Notes: generated by a model not told the origin, from the letters alone. Numbered from the stretch's first letter, positions 34,979 to 44,234 are shown. The stretch: 61,861 nucleotides of DNA from B16-G9 sp964455635 (GCA_964455635.1 CAYVWX010000001.1:1-61861), one strand, 5' to 3'. Made by a program: numbers and translations.

Positions 34979-37468
34979 ATGGAACGAATTACTTTATTTG
35001 CTGATGTTTTATTGCCATTGCCTCTGGATGGATACTTCACCTATCGTGTTCCTTATAAGTGGAACGACTATTTGCAGGTGGGGCACCGGGTGGCCGTGCA
35101 GTTTGGCAGGAAAAAAATTTATGCCGGCATTGTGAGGGCCATCCATCAAAATCCTCCCAAAAAGGGGGTGGCAAAATATCTTCTTTCCATTTTAGATGAT
35201 AAGCCGTTGGTGAACGTCATGCAGTTACAATTTTGGGACTGGATGGCCGCTTATTATCTTGCTCACCCGGGAGATGTGCTTAATGCTGCCTTGCCTTCGG
35301 CTTTTCGTCTCGCCAGTGAGGGGAAGATTATGTTGTCTCCCGAATTTGTTTTCGACCGTGAAATTCTTTCCGATTTTGAATATCGTATTACCGAAGTCCT
35401 GGCGGAAAGCAAAGCAATGACCGTTTCCGAAGTCTCGTCTGTGGTAGGCTACAACAAGGTTTTGCCTTTGCTGAAATCGATGATTGATAAAAAAATTATC
35501 GTCATGGAGGAGGAGCTTAAAGAGCGTTACAAGCCTAAAACAGAAAAGTTTGTAAGGGTTGCTCCCGAAGTTTTTGACGAAGAAATTTTGCAGGGGTTGA
35601 TGGATGAGCTTTCAAAAAGAGCTTTTAAGCAACTTGAACTGTTGATGAAATATTTGTCGTTAACGGGCTTTAACAACTCCGAGCCGAAGTGGATACGGCA
35701 GTCCGATTTTTTAAAGCAAACCGAGGGTGGTGTATCCGCTTTGAAAGCCCTTGTTGATAAAGGTATTTTTCAGAGTGAGGTAAAGGAAGTAAGCCGGTTA
35801 AAAACGGGAAATCTTTCGGAAAAGACGGTTGAGGCAATGGTTTTCAGCAGCGCACAAAAAGAAGTGTACGAGAAAATTATTAATTCGTTTAATGATAAAA
35901 AGGTTGCCTTGTTGCACGGGGTAACTTCCAGTGGAAAAACCGAGCTTTACATTAAGTTAATATCCGAAACCGTGAAGCAGGGAAAACAGGCTTTGTATCT
36001 GTTGCCCGAAATTGCACTTACTACGCAAATAATAAGCAGGTTACAAAAATATTTTGGCGATAGTGTCGGGGTTTATCATTCGCAGTACAGCCTCAACGAA
36101 CGGGTGGAAATATGGAACAATGTGGCCGGAATTAACGGTACCGAAAATTGTTATAAGGTAATAGTGGGCCCGCGGTCGGCCATGTTTTTACCTTTTACAA
36201 AGCTGGGTTTGATAATTGTTGACGAGGAACACGACCAGTCGTTTAAACAGTACGACCCGGCCCCAAGGTACAACGCCCGCGATTCGGCTGTTTATTTGGG
36301 AAAGATGCACGGAGCCAATGTTTTGCTGGGTTCGGCAACGCCCGGTTTGGAAAGCTACGCCAATGCCTTAAAGGGTAAATATGCTCTTATTGAATTAAGT
36401 GAACGCTACGGCAAGGTTGAAATGCCTGAAATTATTGTGGTTAACATGCAGGATCAGGTGCGCCGTAAATTAATAAGGTCGCACTTTTCGTCTATTCTTA
36501 TTCATAACATAAAAGAAGCACTGGCCAATAAGCATCAGGTTATTTTGTTTCAAAACAGACGGGGCTTTTCGTTAAGGCTGGAGTGCGAGCAGTGCAGCTG
36601 GACTCCCGTTTGTAAAAACTGCGATGTTACCCTTACTTATCATAAACAGGTGGGGAAATTAAAATGTCATTACTGTGGATATGCCATACCGGTTCCCGGT
36701 CGGTGCGACGATTGTGGTAGTACGCATTTGAAGTTAAAAGGATTTGGTACCGAAAAGGTGGAAGAGGAGCTGGAGGTGTTGTTCCCCGATGCGCACATCG
36801 ACAGGATGGATTTGGATACTACCCGTTCGAAGCATGCTTTTAGACGAATTTTTGAAGATTTTGAAAGAGGAAAGACAGACATACTTACAGGAACACAGAT
36901 GGTTACCAAAGGCCTCGATTTTGATAATGTACATGTTGTAGGTGTTTTAAATGCCGATAACATGCTCAGCTATCCCGACTTCAGGGCTCATGAACGCAGT
37001 TTCCAACTTATGGCTCAGGTGAGTGGACGGGCAGGAAGAAAAAGTAAACAGGGTAAGGTAATTATTCAATCGTGGAAACCGTCTCATCCCGTTATTCAGG
37101 ATGTACTCCGAAATGATTATCGAAATATGTTTAACCGTGAAATGGCTGAGCGCGAAAAGTTTAATTATCCTCCCTATTACCGGTTGATCCGGATATTGTT
37201 AAAGCATGCCGACAGACTAAAGGTTGAAGAAGCCGCCGACACGCTGGCAAGAGAGCTGAGAGCAGTTTTTGGCAACAGGGTATTCGGGCCTGAGTATCCT
37301 ATGGTTTCTCGTATCAGAAATAGATATATCAATCAAATTTTACTTAAAAACCGGGCTGATCAGAACCAAAAGGTGTTTAAATTATATTTAAAACAGGTGC
37401 TCGATAAGTTTCGCGAATATACAAAGCACAGGCCGGTAATTGTTCAAATTGATGTGGACCCTCAGTAA
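34979..37468 (+). CDS. priA: primosomal protein N' (replication restart helicase PriA)
   Basis: The 829-residue DEAH-type helicase recognises stalled forks and reloads the replisome. The N-terminal 3'-DNA-binding domain starts ERITLFADVLLPLPLDGYFTYRV. Walker A GVTSSGKT is at 314-321, with the DEEH box (LIIVDEEHDQSFKQYD) after it. The zinc-binding cysteine cluster (CEQCSWTPVCKNC, CHYCGY, CDDCGS) lies near 535-580. Helicase motifs V-VI include GTQMVTKGLDFDNV and AQVSGRAGR. The frame opens at TTG 34970, but the ATG is chosen because the TTG lies within the -7 box. It ends at a bidirectional terminator shared with tsf. Confidence 0.97.
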   Translation: MERITLFADVLLPLPLDGYFTYRVPYKWNDYLQVGHRVAVQFGRKKIYAGIVRAIHQNPPKKGVAKYLLSILDDKPLVNVMQLQFWDWMAAYYLAHPGDVLNAALPSAFRLASEGKIMLSPEFVFDREILSDFEYRITEVLAESKAMTVSEVSSVVGYNKVLPLLKSMIDKKIIVMEEELKERYKPKTEKFVRVAPEVFDEEILQGLMDELSKRAFKQLELLMKYLSLTGFNNSEPKWIRQSDFLKQTEGGVSALKALVDKGIFQSEVKEVSRLKTGNLSEKTVEAMVFSSAQKEVYEKIINSFNDKKVALLHGVTSSGKTELYIKLISETVKQGKQALYLLPEIALTTQIISRLQKYFGDSVGVYHSQYSLNERVEIWNNVAGINGTENCYKVIVGPRSAMFLPFTKLGLIIVDEEHDQSFKQYDPAPRYNARDSAVYLGKMHGANVLLGSATPGLESYANALKGKYALIELSERYGKVEMPEIIVVNMQDQVRRKLIRSHFSSILIHNIKEALANKHQVILFQNRRGFSLRLECEQCSWTPVCKNCDVTLTYHKQVGKLKCHYCGYAIPVPGRCDDCGSTHLKLKGFGTEKVEEELEVLFPDAHIDRMDLDTTRSKHAFRRIFEDFERGKTDILTGTQMVTKGLDFDNVHVVGVLNADNMLSYPDFRAHERSFQLMAQVSGRAGRKSKQGKVIIQSWKPSHPVIQDVLRNDYRNMFNREMAEREKFNYPPYYRLIRILLKHADRLKVEEAADTLARELRAVFGNRVFGPEYPMVSRIRNRYINQILLKNRADQNQKVFKLYLKQVLDKFREYTKHRPVIVQIDVDPQ

Positions 37469-37503
37469 GGATAAAGTTGTTTTACAATAATTTTTTTGCA
37501 CAA

Positions 37504-37536
37504 AAAAAGCCATACAATGTTGTTGTATGGCTTTTT
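37504..37536. terminator. bidirectional terminator between priA and tsf
   Basis: A 14-bp perfect stem, AAAAAGCCATACAA and TTGTATGGCTTTTT, with a 5-base loop, is flanked by A and T runs on both sides. It serves priA from the left and tsf from the right. Confidence 0.9.
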
Positions 37537-37555
37537 AAATGTTGTTTACCGGCCG

Positions 37556-38383
37556 TTAAACGGCAAGCGCAAGACGCTTAAATGCGGTAACGGTTAAGTC
37601 GGCATCTGCTGATTTTAAATAATCGGCAACACTTTGTTTGCTGTTTTTAATAAAGGCCTGTGCCAGCAGGGTATTTTCTTTATAGAATTTGTTTAGTTTA
37701 CCCATGGCGATTCTTTCGAGCATGGCTTCGGGTTTGCCTTCCTGGCGTGCCTGATCCATGCCAATATTAATTTCGTGCTGTTTTACTTCTTCCGGTACTT
37801 CGTCGGCGTTAACAGCTACAGGATCCATGGCTGCAATTTGCATCGCCACATCTTTACCGGCTTCAGCAAAGTCGCCTGCTTTGTTAAAAGCAACAACAGA
37901 AGCAATACGGTTGCCGTTGTGAACATAAAAATAAACACTTTCACCTTCAACAATCCGGTAGTCACCCAGCTGGATTTTTTCACCGATAACACCGGTTTTT
38001 TCGGTAATAGCTTCTGCTACGGTACGGCCTTCAAGTGTTAAGGCGTTAAGTTCGTCGGCATTTTTTGCTTTGTTGGCAACGGCTAAATCGAGTACAGACT
38101 GTACAAAGTCGATAAAGTCTTGATTTTTAGCAACAAAATCGGTTTCGCAGTTAATCATAACAGCAGCACCAAATTTGTGGTCATCACTGGTTTTAGCAAG
38201 CACAACGCCTTCGCCGGCTTCGCGGTCGGCACGTTTTGCAGCAACTTTCTGACCTTTTTTTCTAAGAATATCAATGGCAGCTTCCATGTTGCCTTCAGCT
38301 TCCTGAAGTGCTTTTTTGCAGTCCATCATTCCGGCTCCGGTAGCCTTTCTGAGCTCGTTTACTTCTTTGGCGGTTATTTTCAT
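37556..38383 (-). CDS. tsf: elongation factor Ts
   Basis: This 275-residue guanine-nucleotide exchange factor recycles EF-Tu-GDP. The N-terminal UBA-like region reads EVNELRKATGAGMMDCKKALQEAEGNMEAAIDILRKKG, and the EF-Tu-contacting core contains INCETDFVAKNQDF. Length is normal for the short form. It follows rpsB by 24 bases, the standard rpsB-tsf pair, and ends at the shared terminator. Confidence 0.98.
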   Translation of the reverse strand: MKITAKEVNELRKATGAGMMDCKKALQEAEGNMEAAIDILRKKGQKVAAKRADREAGEGVVLAKTSDDHKFGAAVMINCETDFVAKNQDFIDFVQSVLDLAVANKAKNADELNALTLEGRTVAEAITEKTGVIGEKIQLGDYRIVEGESVYFYVHNGNRIASVVAFNKAGDFAEAGKDVAMQIAAMDPVAVNADEVPEEVKQHEINIGMDQARQEGKPEAMLERIAMGKLNKFYKENTLLAQAFIKNSKQSVADYLKSADADLTVTAFKRLALAV

Positions 38384-38407
38384 CTCGCAATATTTTTTAC
38401 TAAATTA

Positions 38408-39244
38408 TTAATCTTGTTTTTTTGCAACGGTTTTCCTTGGTCTGGCTTTTCTTTCGGTTTTAGGAGCATCAGTTTCTTTTGTGGCTGTTTCTTCTTTTTT
38501 AGCAGCAGCTTTAGCTTCTTTTTCGTTGTTTTCGGCGGCTTTCTTTTCGCGAGCCATTTTACGTTCGGCCAATCCTTCTGCAATGGCTTGTGTGGCAGCG
38601 TTTACAATAAGAGAGATTGATTTGGAAGCATCGTCATTGGCAGGAATAGGGAAGTCGATAAGCGTGGGGTCGGAGTTGGTATCAACCAAGGCAAAAGTTG
38701 GAATATTTAATTTACGAGCTTCGGCAACGGCAATGTTTTCTTTGAGGATGTCAACAACAAACAGTGCGGCCGGAAGACGGCTCATATCGGAGATGCTGCC
38801 AAGGTTTTTTTCCAGTTTGGCTCTTTCACGGTCGATTTGTAACCGTTCGCGTTTTGAAAGGTTGTTCCACGAGTTGGTGGTTTTCATTTTATCAATAGCG
38901 GTCATTTTACGAACCGCTTTGCGGATGGTTGCAAAGTTGGTGAGCATGCCGCCGGGCCAACGCTCGGTAACGTAAGGCATGTTAACTTTTTTAACCGATT
39001 CGGCAACAATGTCTTTGGCCTGTTTTTTGGTGGCAACAAAAAGAACTTTGCGTCCTGATTTTGCTATTTGTTTTAATGCCTTTAAAGCATCGTCCAGTTT
39101 AGCCTGGGTTTTGTAAAGGTCGATAATGTGGATACCGTTACGCTCCATAAAAATGTAAGGAGCCATGTTAGGATTCCATTTACGTCTGAGGTGTCCAAAG
39201 TGTACACCTGCGTCTAACATTTCTTCGAAAGTGACTTTTGCCAT
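38408..39244 (-). CDS. rpsB: 30S ribosomal protein uS2
   Basis: The 278-residue S2 protein has the expected start (VTFEEMLDAGVHFGHLRRKWNP), the WPGGMLTNFATIRKAV segment and LFVVDILKENIAVAEARKLNIPTFALVDTNSDP. The family core ends near residue 228. The last 50 residues are a highly charged Lys/Glu/Ala tail (REKKAAENNEKEAKAAAKK and onward), longer than in E. coli S2 (241). Upstream, after rpsI, lies a 116-base gap with a strong hairpin, possibly an attenuator or S2 feedback site. Confidence 0.97.
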   Translation of the reverse strand: MAKVTFEEMLDAGVHFGHLRRKWNPNMAPYIFMERNGIHIIDLYKTQAKLDDALKALKQIAKSGRKVLFVATKKQAKDIVAESVKKVNMPYVTERWPGGMLTNFATIRKAVRKMTAIDKMKTTNSWNNLSKRERLQIDRERAKLEKNLGSISDMSRLPAALFVVDILKENIAVAEARKLNIPTFALVDTNSDPTLIDFPIPANDDASKSISLIVNAATQAIAEGLAERKMAREKKAAENNEKEAKAAAKKEETATKETDAPKTERKARPRKTVAKKQD

Positions 39245-39281
39245 TTTTTAATTTTTTAATTTGTTTACATTCACTAAAAAC

Positions 39282-39325
39282 AATTGCTGAATAGTTCTGT
39301 TTTTAAGGCAGAAGTTTCAGCAATT
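39282..39325 (-). terminator. hairpin between rpsI and rpsB (attenuator or terminator)
   Basis: A perfect 10-bp outer stem, AATTGCTGAA and TTCAGCAATT, encloses an inner 5-bp stem TTCTG/CAGAA. On the minus strand it is followed by GTTTTTAG. It sits between rpsI and rpsB and lies 38 bases before the rpsB start. It could end part of the transcripts, or be the leader structure through which S2 controls its own synthesis, as S2 does in E. coli. No -7 box for rpsB is seen after it. Confidence 0.5.
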
Positions 39326-39360
39326 TGGATACTAAACTCGTTCCGGTAATAAGGATAATT

Positions 39361-39747
39361 CTATCGTTTACTAAACTGGAATTGTTTACGTGCTTTTGGT
39401 TGTCCGGGTTTTTTACGTTCAACCATACGCGGGTCACGTTTAAGTAATCCGTTTTCTTTTAATACTCCACGATATTCGGGATCAATTTTGATAAGTGCTC
39501 TTGAAATAGCAAGACGAAGAGCTTCTGCCTGTCCTTTAATGCCGCCACCGGTAAGATTAACTTTTACATTATATTTTCCGGTGTTATCGGTAAGGAGAAA
39601 AGCCTGCTCAACAACATACTGTAAAGTGGCTGTTGTGAAATACTCTTTGTAGTCGCGTTTGTTAACAACAATTTTACCGTCACCTTCCGAGAGGTAAATT
39701 CTTGCAATAGCAGTTTTTCTTCTGCCCAGTGTGTTTACAACTTCCAT
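39361..39747 (-). CDS. rpsI: 30S ribosomal protein uS9
   Basis: The 128-residue product shows the S9 motifs: VNTLGRRKTAIARIYLSEGDGKIVVN, VNLTGGGIKGQAEALRLAISRAL and the C-terminal RDPRMVERKKPGQPKARKQFQFSKR. The basic C-terminal tail contacts P-site tRNA in the family. It follows rplM by eight bases, the universal L13-S9 pair. Confidence 0.98.
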   Translation of the reverse strand: MEVVNTLGRRKTAIARIYLSEGDGKIVVNKRDYKEYFTTATLQYVVEQAFLLTDNTGKYNVKVNLTGGGIKGQAEALRLAISRALIKIDPEYRGVLKENGLLKRDPRMVERKKPGQPKARKQFQFSKR

Positions 39748-39755
39748 TTCTTAAC

Positions 39756-40211
39756 TTATCTAATTGATTTTAAATTTATTTTCTTTGGCTTTTGCGCTTC
39801 ATGCGGGTGTTCCGAGCCGGCAAAAACATGAAGATTTCTAAATAGTGCACTGCCCAGTTTGTTTTTAGGCAGCATACCTTTAATGGCTTTTTCAACCATG
39901 GCGGCAGGTTTTTTTGCCATCAACTCAGTAGCTGTTGCACTACGCTGACCTCCCGGATATCCGGTGTGTCTGATGTATTCCTTTTGATTCCATTTGTCAC
40001 CTGTAAGCCTTATTTTATCAGCATTGATAATAATTACGTTGTCGCCACAGTCAACATGAGGGGTGAAATTTGGTTTGTATTTTCCACGAAGGAATTTGGC
40101 TGCAACCGAAGAAAGTCTTCCTAAAATTTCATTCTCCGCATCGATCAATATCCACTCTTTATTGACCGTTTCTTTGTTTGCACTTACCGTTTTATAACTT
40201 AAAGTATTCAT
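39756..40211 (-). CDS. rplM: 50S ribosomal protein uL13
   Basis: The 151-residue L13 protein has the family core EWILIDAENEILGRLSSVAAKFLRGK, KIRLTGDKWNQKEYIRHTGYPGG and the C-terminal VEKAIKGMLPKNKLGSALFRNLHVFAG. It is the first gene of rplM-rpsI-(rpsB-tsf), driven by the best-formed promoter in this window. Confidence 0.98.
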   Translation of the reverse strand: MNTLSYKTVSANKETVNKEWILIDAENEILGRLSSVAAKFLRGKYKPNFTPHVDCGDNVIIINADKIRLTGDKWNQKEYIRHTGYPGGQRSATATELMAKKPAAMVEKAIKGMLPKNKLGSALFRNLHVFAGSEHPHEAQKPKKINLKSIR

Positions 40212-40263
40212 CTATCTAATTGTTTCTTAAGCGTTTTTGCTATATCCTCTTAAAATTGGGGTG

Positions 40264-40294
40264 CAAAGATAGAAACCTTTTTCTTATCTACAAA
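40264..40294 (-). promoter_or_regulatory. promoter of the rplM-rpsI unit
   Basis: On the minus strand TTTG (40291-40294) is followed after exactly 19 bases by TATCTTTG (40264-40271). Both match the Bacteroidota vegetative consensus TTTG-N19-21-TAnnTTTG. The leader is about 47 bases long. This is the only promoter here with both elements at consensus spacing. Confidence 0.8.
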
Positions 40295-40460
40295 AAAATC
40301 AACACTATTTTGTTGAAAAAATGTAACTTAAAGAGGCCGTTGTCTATAAAGGGCGTCAGGCTCTGTTTAAAACCGGAAAACAGTGGTTGCTTTTTTTTAA
40401 AAGATAACCTGATTTTATACCTTAATATGTAAACCCTGCTTTTATCAAGGTTAAACTTCG

Positions 40461-43400
40461 CTATTTAATCACCGTTACGGTTCCTTTTTCTTCAATATTT
40501 TTATCCAGCAGCGTGGTGGCATGAATAACATAAACATAAGTGCCGGAAGGAACATTGGCTGCACTCCATCTGTCTTCAAGGCTGTTGGATTCATACAATT
40601 TTTTGCCCCATCTCGAATAAATTTGAAGTTGATAGGTTTTAACCCCGACGCCTTTTACTTCAAAATCGTCGTTTAATCCATCGCCGTTAGGTGTAAATGC
40701 ATTGGGAATAAATACGGCAAAGTCGGGATGAACGGTTATTTCGGCAGCGTAGGTGCTTTCGCAGTCGTGGTCGGTAATAACCGTTAGCAGTACGTTATAA
40801 CTACCTGTAGCGGTATAGGTATGACTCGGATTGACAGCATCGGATGTTGACCCGTCGTTAAAATCCCAGCTGTAATTCAGGCTGTCGGTACTTGTTGAGC
40901 TGTTGCTAAACTGTATGGTGGCCTGGTCTAATACTGTTTCCACCGGATTGGCTGTAAAGTCAGCTGAGGGTGAATCATATACCTTAATATATTCGGTTTT
41001 TTCAACAAACGATTTACAATCGCCATCGCTGGTAACCTGCAACGAAACGGGATAGGTTCCTTCTTTATCAAACGTAATGTCGGGAGCGGGTGCCGTGCTG
41101 GAGCCGGCTGTTCCGAAATGCCAGTCGTAGGTTACAAACCCGCTGGTATTGGTTGTGGTATCGGTAAAGTTTACTTCCAGGGGCTCGCAGCCTTCCAGCG
41201 GATTGGCGCTAAAGCCGGTAACGGGTGTTGGTAATACTTCAACGTTTTGTTGTGCGGTACTGCTGCTGCAGCCTTTATCTTCAACCTGAAGTAAGATTGT
41301 TTTGGTGCCGGTGGTGTCCCATTGCAAATCAATGGGGCCTGCTCCGGAGCCGCTGTTTACCGTTGCACCATCAAAATTCCAATTGTATGTTGCACCGGAT
41401 GATGCATTTCCGGTATATATCACCTGAAAAGGGGCATGCTGGCAAACACGGGAGCCTTCGGCCTGAAAATCAGCTGTTAACTGAGGAATTACTTCAATGG
41501 TTTTGGTAATGGTTGCCGGACAGTCAAATCCCGTGGCAACTGCCGACAGGGTGTATGTTGTGGTAACCTGTGGCGAAACGGTAACGGAAGGGTTGGTTTC
41601 CTGCCCTGTTAAAGAGGGGTCGGCAGGGTTGGCACTCCAGGAAGGAGTAATGTTGTTGCCGACTGCATCAAGTACAACCTGTTCACCGTAACATATGGTG
41701 TCGTTTGAATTTGCGATATCCACAGTGGGTACCGGTTTAACAAACAGATGTACAGAGTCGGTGGCTACACATCCGAAGGTATTGGTTACCTGTACTATAT
41801 AGGTGTATTGTAATTGTTGATCCGGTATAACAACCGGGTTGGCAAGTGTATCTTGTCCGTTGGCAAATAAGGTAGTATCGTATGGCGACGACGACCATAA
41901 ATATTCGTTCCCGCCTGTAGCCTGTAACTGATACGACAATCCTTTACATACATCGCCATCTGTACCGGCATCAGCATTGGGCAGGGCATGTACTACAATG
42001 TTTAACTGGCCTGTGGCCGAAAAACCACAATCGTTAACCAGCGAAATGGTGTAAGTGGTATTTTGCTGCGGATAAACCACAATGGTCTGGTTGGTGTCTT
42101 GTCCTGTTAACGAAGCATCGGGAGGGGAGGCTGACCACTGGAAGGTGGCGGCATCGTTAACCGTAATAACCACCGAATTGCCGACGCATATTTCCTGAGC
42201 GCTGGAAGTAGCATTGGCTACTGCCCCATCCATTAAAACCATGGTTGTGTCTTGTTGCTGATGCGTGCAATTGTCGGAAGCAGTTAAAATATACTCCGTA
42301 GTACTTGTGGGGCTTACGGTCGGTTGTGGAATATTTTGTTGTCCCGATAGCGAAGGGTCGGTTGGATTTGAATCCCAGTAAAAAAACTGAGCCTCGTCGG
42401 AAGCACCCAACAGAGTTATCGAAGGATTGTTGCACAGCTCCTGGTCGGGGCCTGCCGTAACCTGAATTTCTGGTACTACAACTATGGCCGAGTCTTCGGC
42501 CTGATAGCCACAGGTATCATAAACCAGGCAATATACAACAGAAGTGTCGGCTCCTGAAATGATATATTCGTGAGGGTCAGGGTCGAAGGTACCGTCTTCA
42601 AGCCAGTCGAACTTATAAGGGGGAACGCCGCCGGCAATGTCGGCAAAGGTAAGGTTAAGCGTGTCTTCGCATTTTGTGTAATACAGCCTTACCGTATCGG
42701 GAAAAGCAGGATTATCGGCAATAATTATCACTGAAGTGTCTTTATGTGCTGAAAACGAGTTACACATTTGAGGACTGTAAATAATTCTCACATCTTCTTC
42801 GCCTTCAATTTCGCTGTCGGAATAGGGCCTGATGATTACCGAATCGTAAAGTGCTCCCACGGGAATATATACCGAATCGACACCTGTGGTGGTGTAAAGG
42901 CTGTAATCGACATCGCGTGTGGCTGAGCCGGCAACTTCAAAAGGAAAAGTATATGGAAATCCCATGGGTTCGGCAATTCTGAAATATAAAATGGCCAAAT
43001 GGTTGTTGCAGCTTTCGTAAATCAGCGAGTCAACAGTAGGATGGTCAAACTCTACATCACCTACTACGTTTCCCGGGTTAAAGCTGCCCTTTTCAAGCAG
43101 TACACCGGTGTCAAAAGCAGCATCACCGGCATCACCAACCGCCAACTTGATGTGATACCAACTGCATTGTTGCACGGCACTTTTTGCTGTAAAAGGTGTT
43201 GTAAAAGCATCGAATACAATTTTATCGAAAGCAGGATGGAAATCATCGTTAATGCTGTTGTCGTTTAAAAACTGACAGTAGTTGCAGCCGCCGGGATTAC
43301 CTTCACAAACCTGATAGGATGTTCCTCCGGAGGCTCCAAAATTGATGTTGTTGATGGAAACAGCTTGCGTAGTGCCGGGAATCAAAGCAATGTTTTTGGC

Positions 43401-43949
43401 GTTGTTTTGGTATGGACCGTTAATGCCCGGGCCGCTGAGGAAAAACCCGAATACATCGTTGTAGCTAACCAAAACATAATCATGGTATTCTTCCGAAGCA
43501 AAAACATATTTAAAACGAACAGTATCGGCGGTAGGTTTAAAATCGAATTCAATAACGCTGGCGTCATGCGAAGCGTTGGGACTTGCCAGTGTTGACAGGT
43601 CAGGGTCGCCGGGTGTTCCCATATTAGTGTTTGCATTTGCATTGGTTCCACACTGATTGGCTGTGTCAACATCGCCGGCGAGGCCGGAGCTCATTACAAG
43701 GCCTTCAGGAGTTGAAAATCCTAAAAAATATCCTCCGGTAAAATGGCCTACCGAGCGGTAATCGCCGGTAAAAGTAATGTTGTTGATGGCTTGCGGATCA
43801 ACGCCGTCAAGAAAAATGGTGTCAACCCATGCCAGAACTTCAGCATCTGATGTTGCTTCCGTTACTACAAAGTTAAACTGTGCTTTGGCTTGCTGAAAAG
43901 TAAAAAGAGCAACAAAAACAATTGCTGCAAAACGGGAAATCTTTCGCAT
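40461..43949 (-). CDS. giant secreted surface protein with T9SS type B sorting domain
   Basis: The 1162-residue product begins with a signal peptide (MRKISRFAAIVFVALFTFQQAKAQ). The next 270 residues form a choice-of-anchor L-like domain (NNITFTGDYRSVGHFTGGYFLG, GLVMSSG, VRFKYVFASEEYHDYV). A Calx-beta-like segment (EPMGFPYTFPFEVAGSATRDVDY) and several Ig-like and PKD-type repeats follow, including YDWHFG and YSWDFNDGS. The last 85 residues are the gliding-motility-associated C-terminal (CHU_C) type B domain: FIPNAFTPNGDGLNDDFEVKG, IYSRWGKKLYES, VPSGTYVYVI. The domain directs the protein through SprA to the surface. An ATG eight codons upstream exists, but the ATG at 43949 gives a standard signal peptide. 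It stands alone; the 3' region shows no clear terminator. Confidence 0.9.
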   Translation of the reverse strand: MRKISRFAAIVFVALFTFQQAKAQFNFVVTEATSDAEVLAWVDTIFLDGVDPQAINNITFTGDYRSVGHFTGGYFLGFSTPEGLVMSSGLAGDVDTANQCGTNANANTNMGTPGDPDLSTLASPNASHDASVIEFDFKPTADTVRFKYVFASEEYHDYVLVSYNDVFGFFLSGPGINGPYQNNAKNIALIPGTTQAVSINNINFGASGGTSYQVCEGNPGGCNYCQFLNDNSINDDFHPAFDKIVFDAFTTPFTAKSAVQQCSWYHIKLAVGDAGDAAFDTGVLLEKGSFNPGNVVGDVEFDHPTVDSLIYESCNNHLAILYFRIAEPMGFPYTFPFEVAGSATRDVDYSLYTTTGVDSVYIPVGALYDSVIIRPYSDSEIEGEEDVRIIYSPQMCNSFSAHKDTSVIIIADNPAFPDTVRLYYTKCEDTLNLTFADIAGGVPPYKFDWLEDGTFDPDPHEYIISGADTSVVYCLVYDTCGYQAEDSAIVVVPEIQVTAGPDQELCNNPSITLLGASDEAQFFYWDSNPTDPSLSGQQNIPQPTVSPTSTTEYILTASDNCTHQQQDTTMVLMDGAVANATSSAQEICVGNSVVITVNDAATFQWSASPPDASLTGQDTNQTIVVYPQQNTTYTISLVNDCGFSATGQLNIVVHALPNADAGTDGDVCKGLSYQLQATGGNEYLWSSSPYDTTLFANGQDTLANPVVIPDQQLQYTYIVQVTNTFGCVATDSVHLFVKPVPTVDIANSNDTICYGEQVVLDAVGNNITPSWSANPADPSLTGQETNPSVTVSPQVTTTYTLSAVATGFDCPATITKTIEVIPQLTADFQAEGSRVCQHAPFQVIYTGNASSGATYNWNFDGATVNSGSGAGPIDLQWDTTGTKTILLQVEDKGCSSSTAQQNVEVLPTPVTGFSANPLEGCEPLEVNFTDTTTNTSGFVTYDWHFGTAGSSTAPAPDITFDKEGTYPVSLQVTSDGDCKSFVEKTEYIKVYDSPSADFTANPVETVLDQATIQFSNSSTSTDSLNYSWDFNDGSTSDAVNPSHTYTATGSYNVLLTVITDHDCESTYAAEITVHPDFAVFIPNAFTPNGDGLNDDFEVKGVGVKTYQLQIYSRWGKKLYESNSLEDRWSAANVPSGTYVYVIHATTLLDKNIEEKGTVTVIK

Positions 43950-44037
43950 GATAAAAATGGTTTGGGGCAACAAAGTAAAAAAAATTATTGCACCTCTTTG
44001 ACAGTGGACAGGTTAAATTAGTTGCGTGGGGGTAATT

Positions 44038-44164
44038 GCTCCCTGCGGTCGCGTCAAATGCTCCCGTTGGTCGCGTCAGTTGCTCCCTGCGGTCGCTGTC
44101 ATTTGCTTCGCTGTCATTTGCTCCCGTTGGTCGCTGTCAATTGCTCCCTGCGGTCGCGTCAGTT
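44038..44164. repeat. second copy of the 21-23-bp repeat array
   Basis: The array has five full units and one truncated unit, in the order B A B (truncated) A B. Types are those at 27718-27890, again with the GCTCCC end first on the plus strand. The short unit reads GCTTCGCTGTCATTT and has lost eight bases of its middle. The array lies between the big surface protein gene and the dipeptidase gene. Read as protein it extends the dipeptidase frame upstream falsely. Confidence 0.93.
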
Positions 44165-44234
44165 ACTTTTTTTAAGTTTATTCTTTCATTTTATTCTGTA
44201 TATTTACCGAAATCAAAAAAACAAATTGTTGTCT

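Noticed and set aside
38120..38620. 166-residue plus-strand frame rich in phenylalanine opposite tsf and rpsB
   Set aside because: Antisense to conserved ribosomal genes; the F-rich pattern is the complement of lysine codons.
40331..40460. Possible terminator after the large surface protein gene
   Set aside because: Only a bulged stem around 40402-40454 is found, without a T run.
44022..44234. 71-codon upstream extension of the dipeptidase
   Set aside because: It translates the repeat array and an AT-rich leader; the M20 family start is at MEKVKEY.
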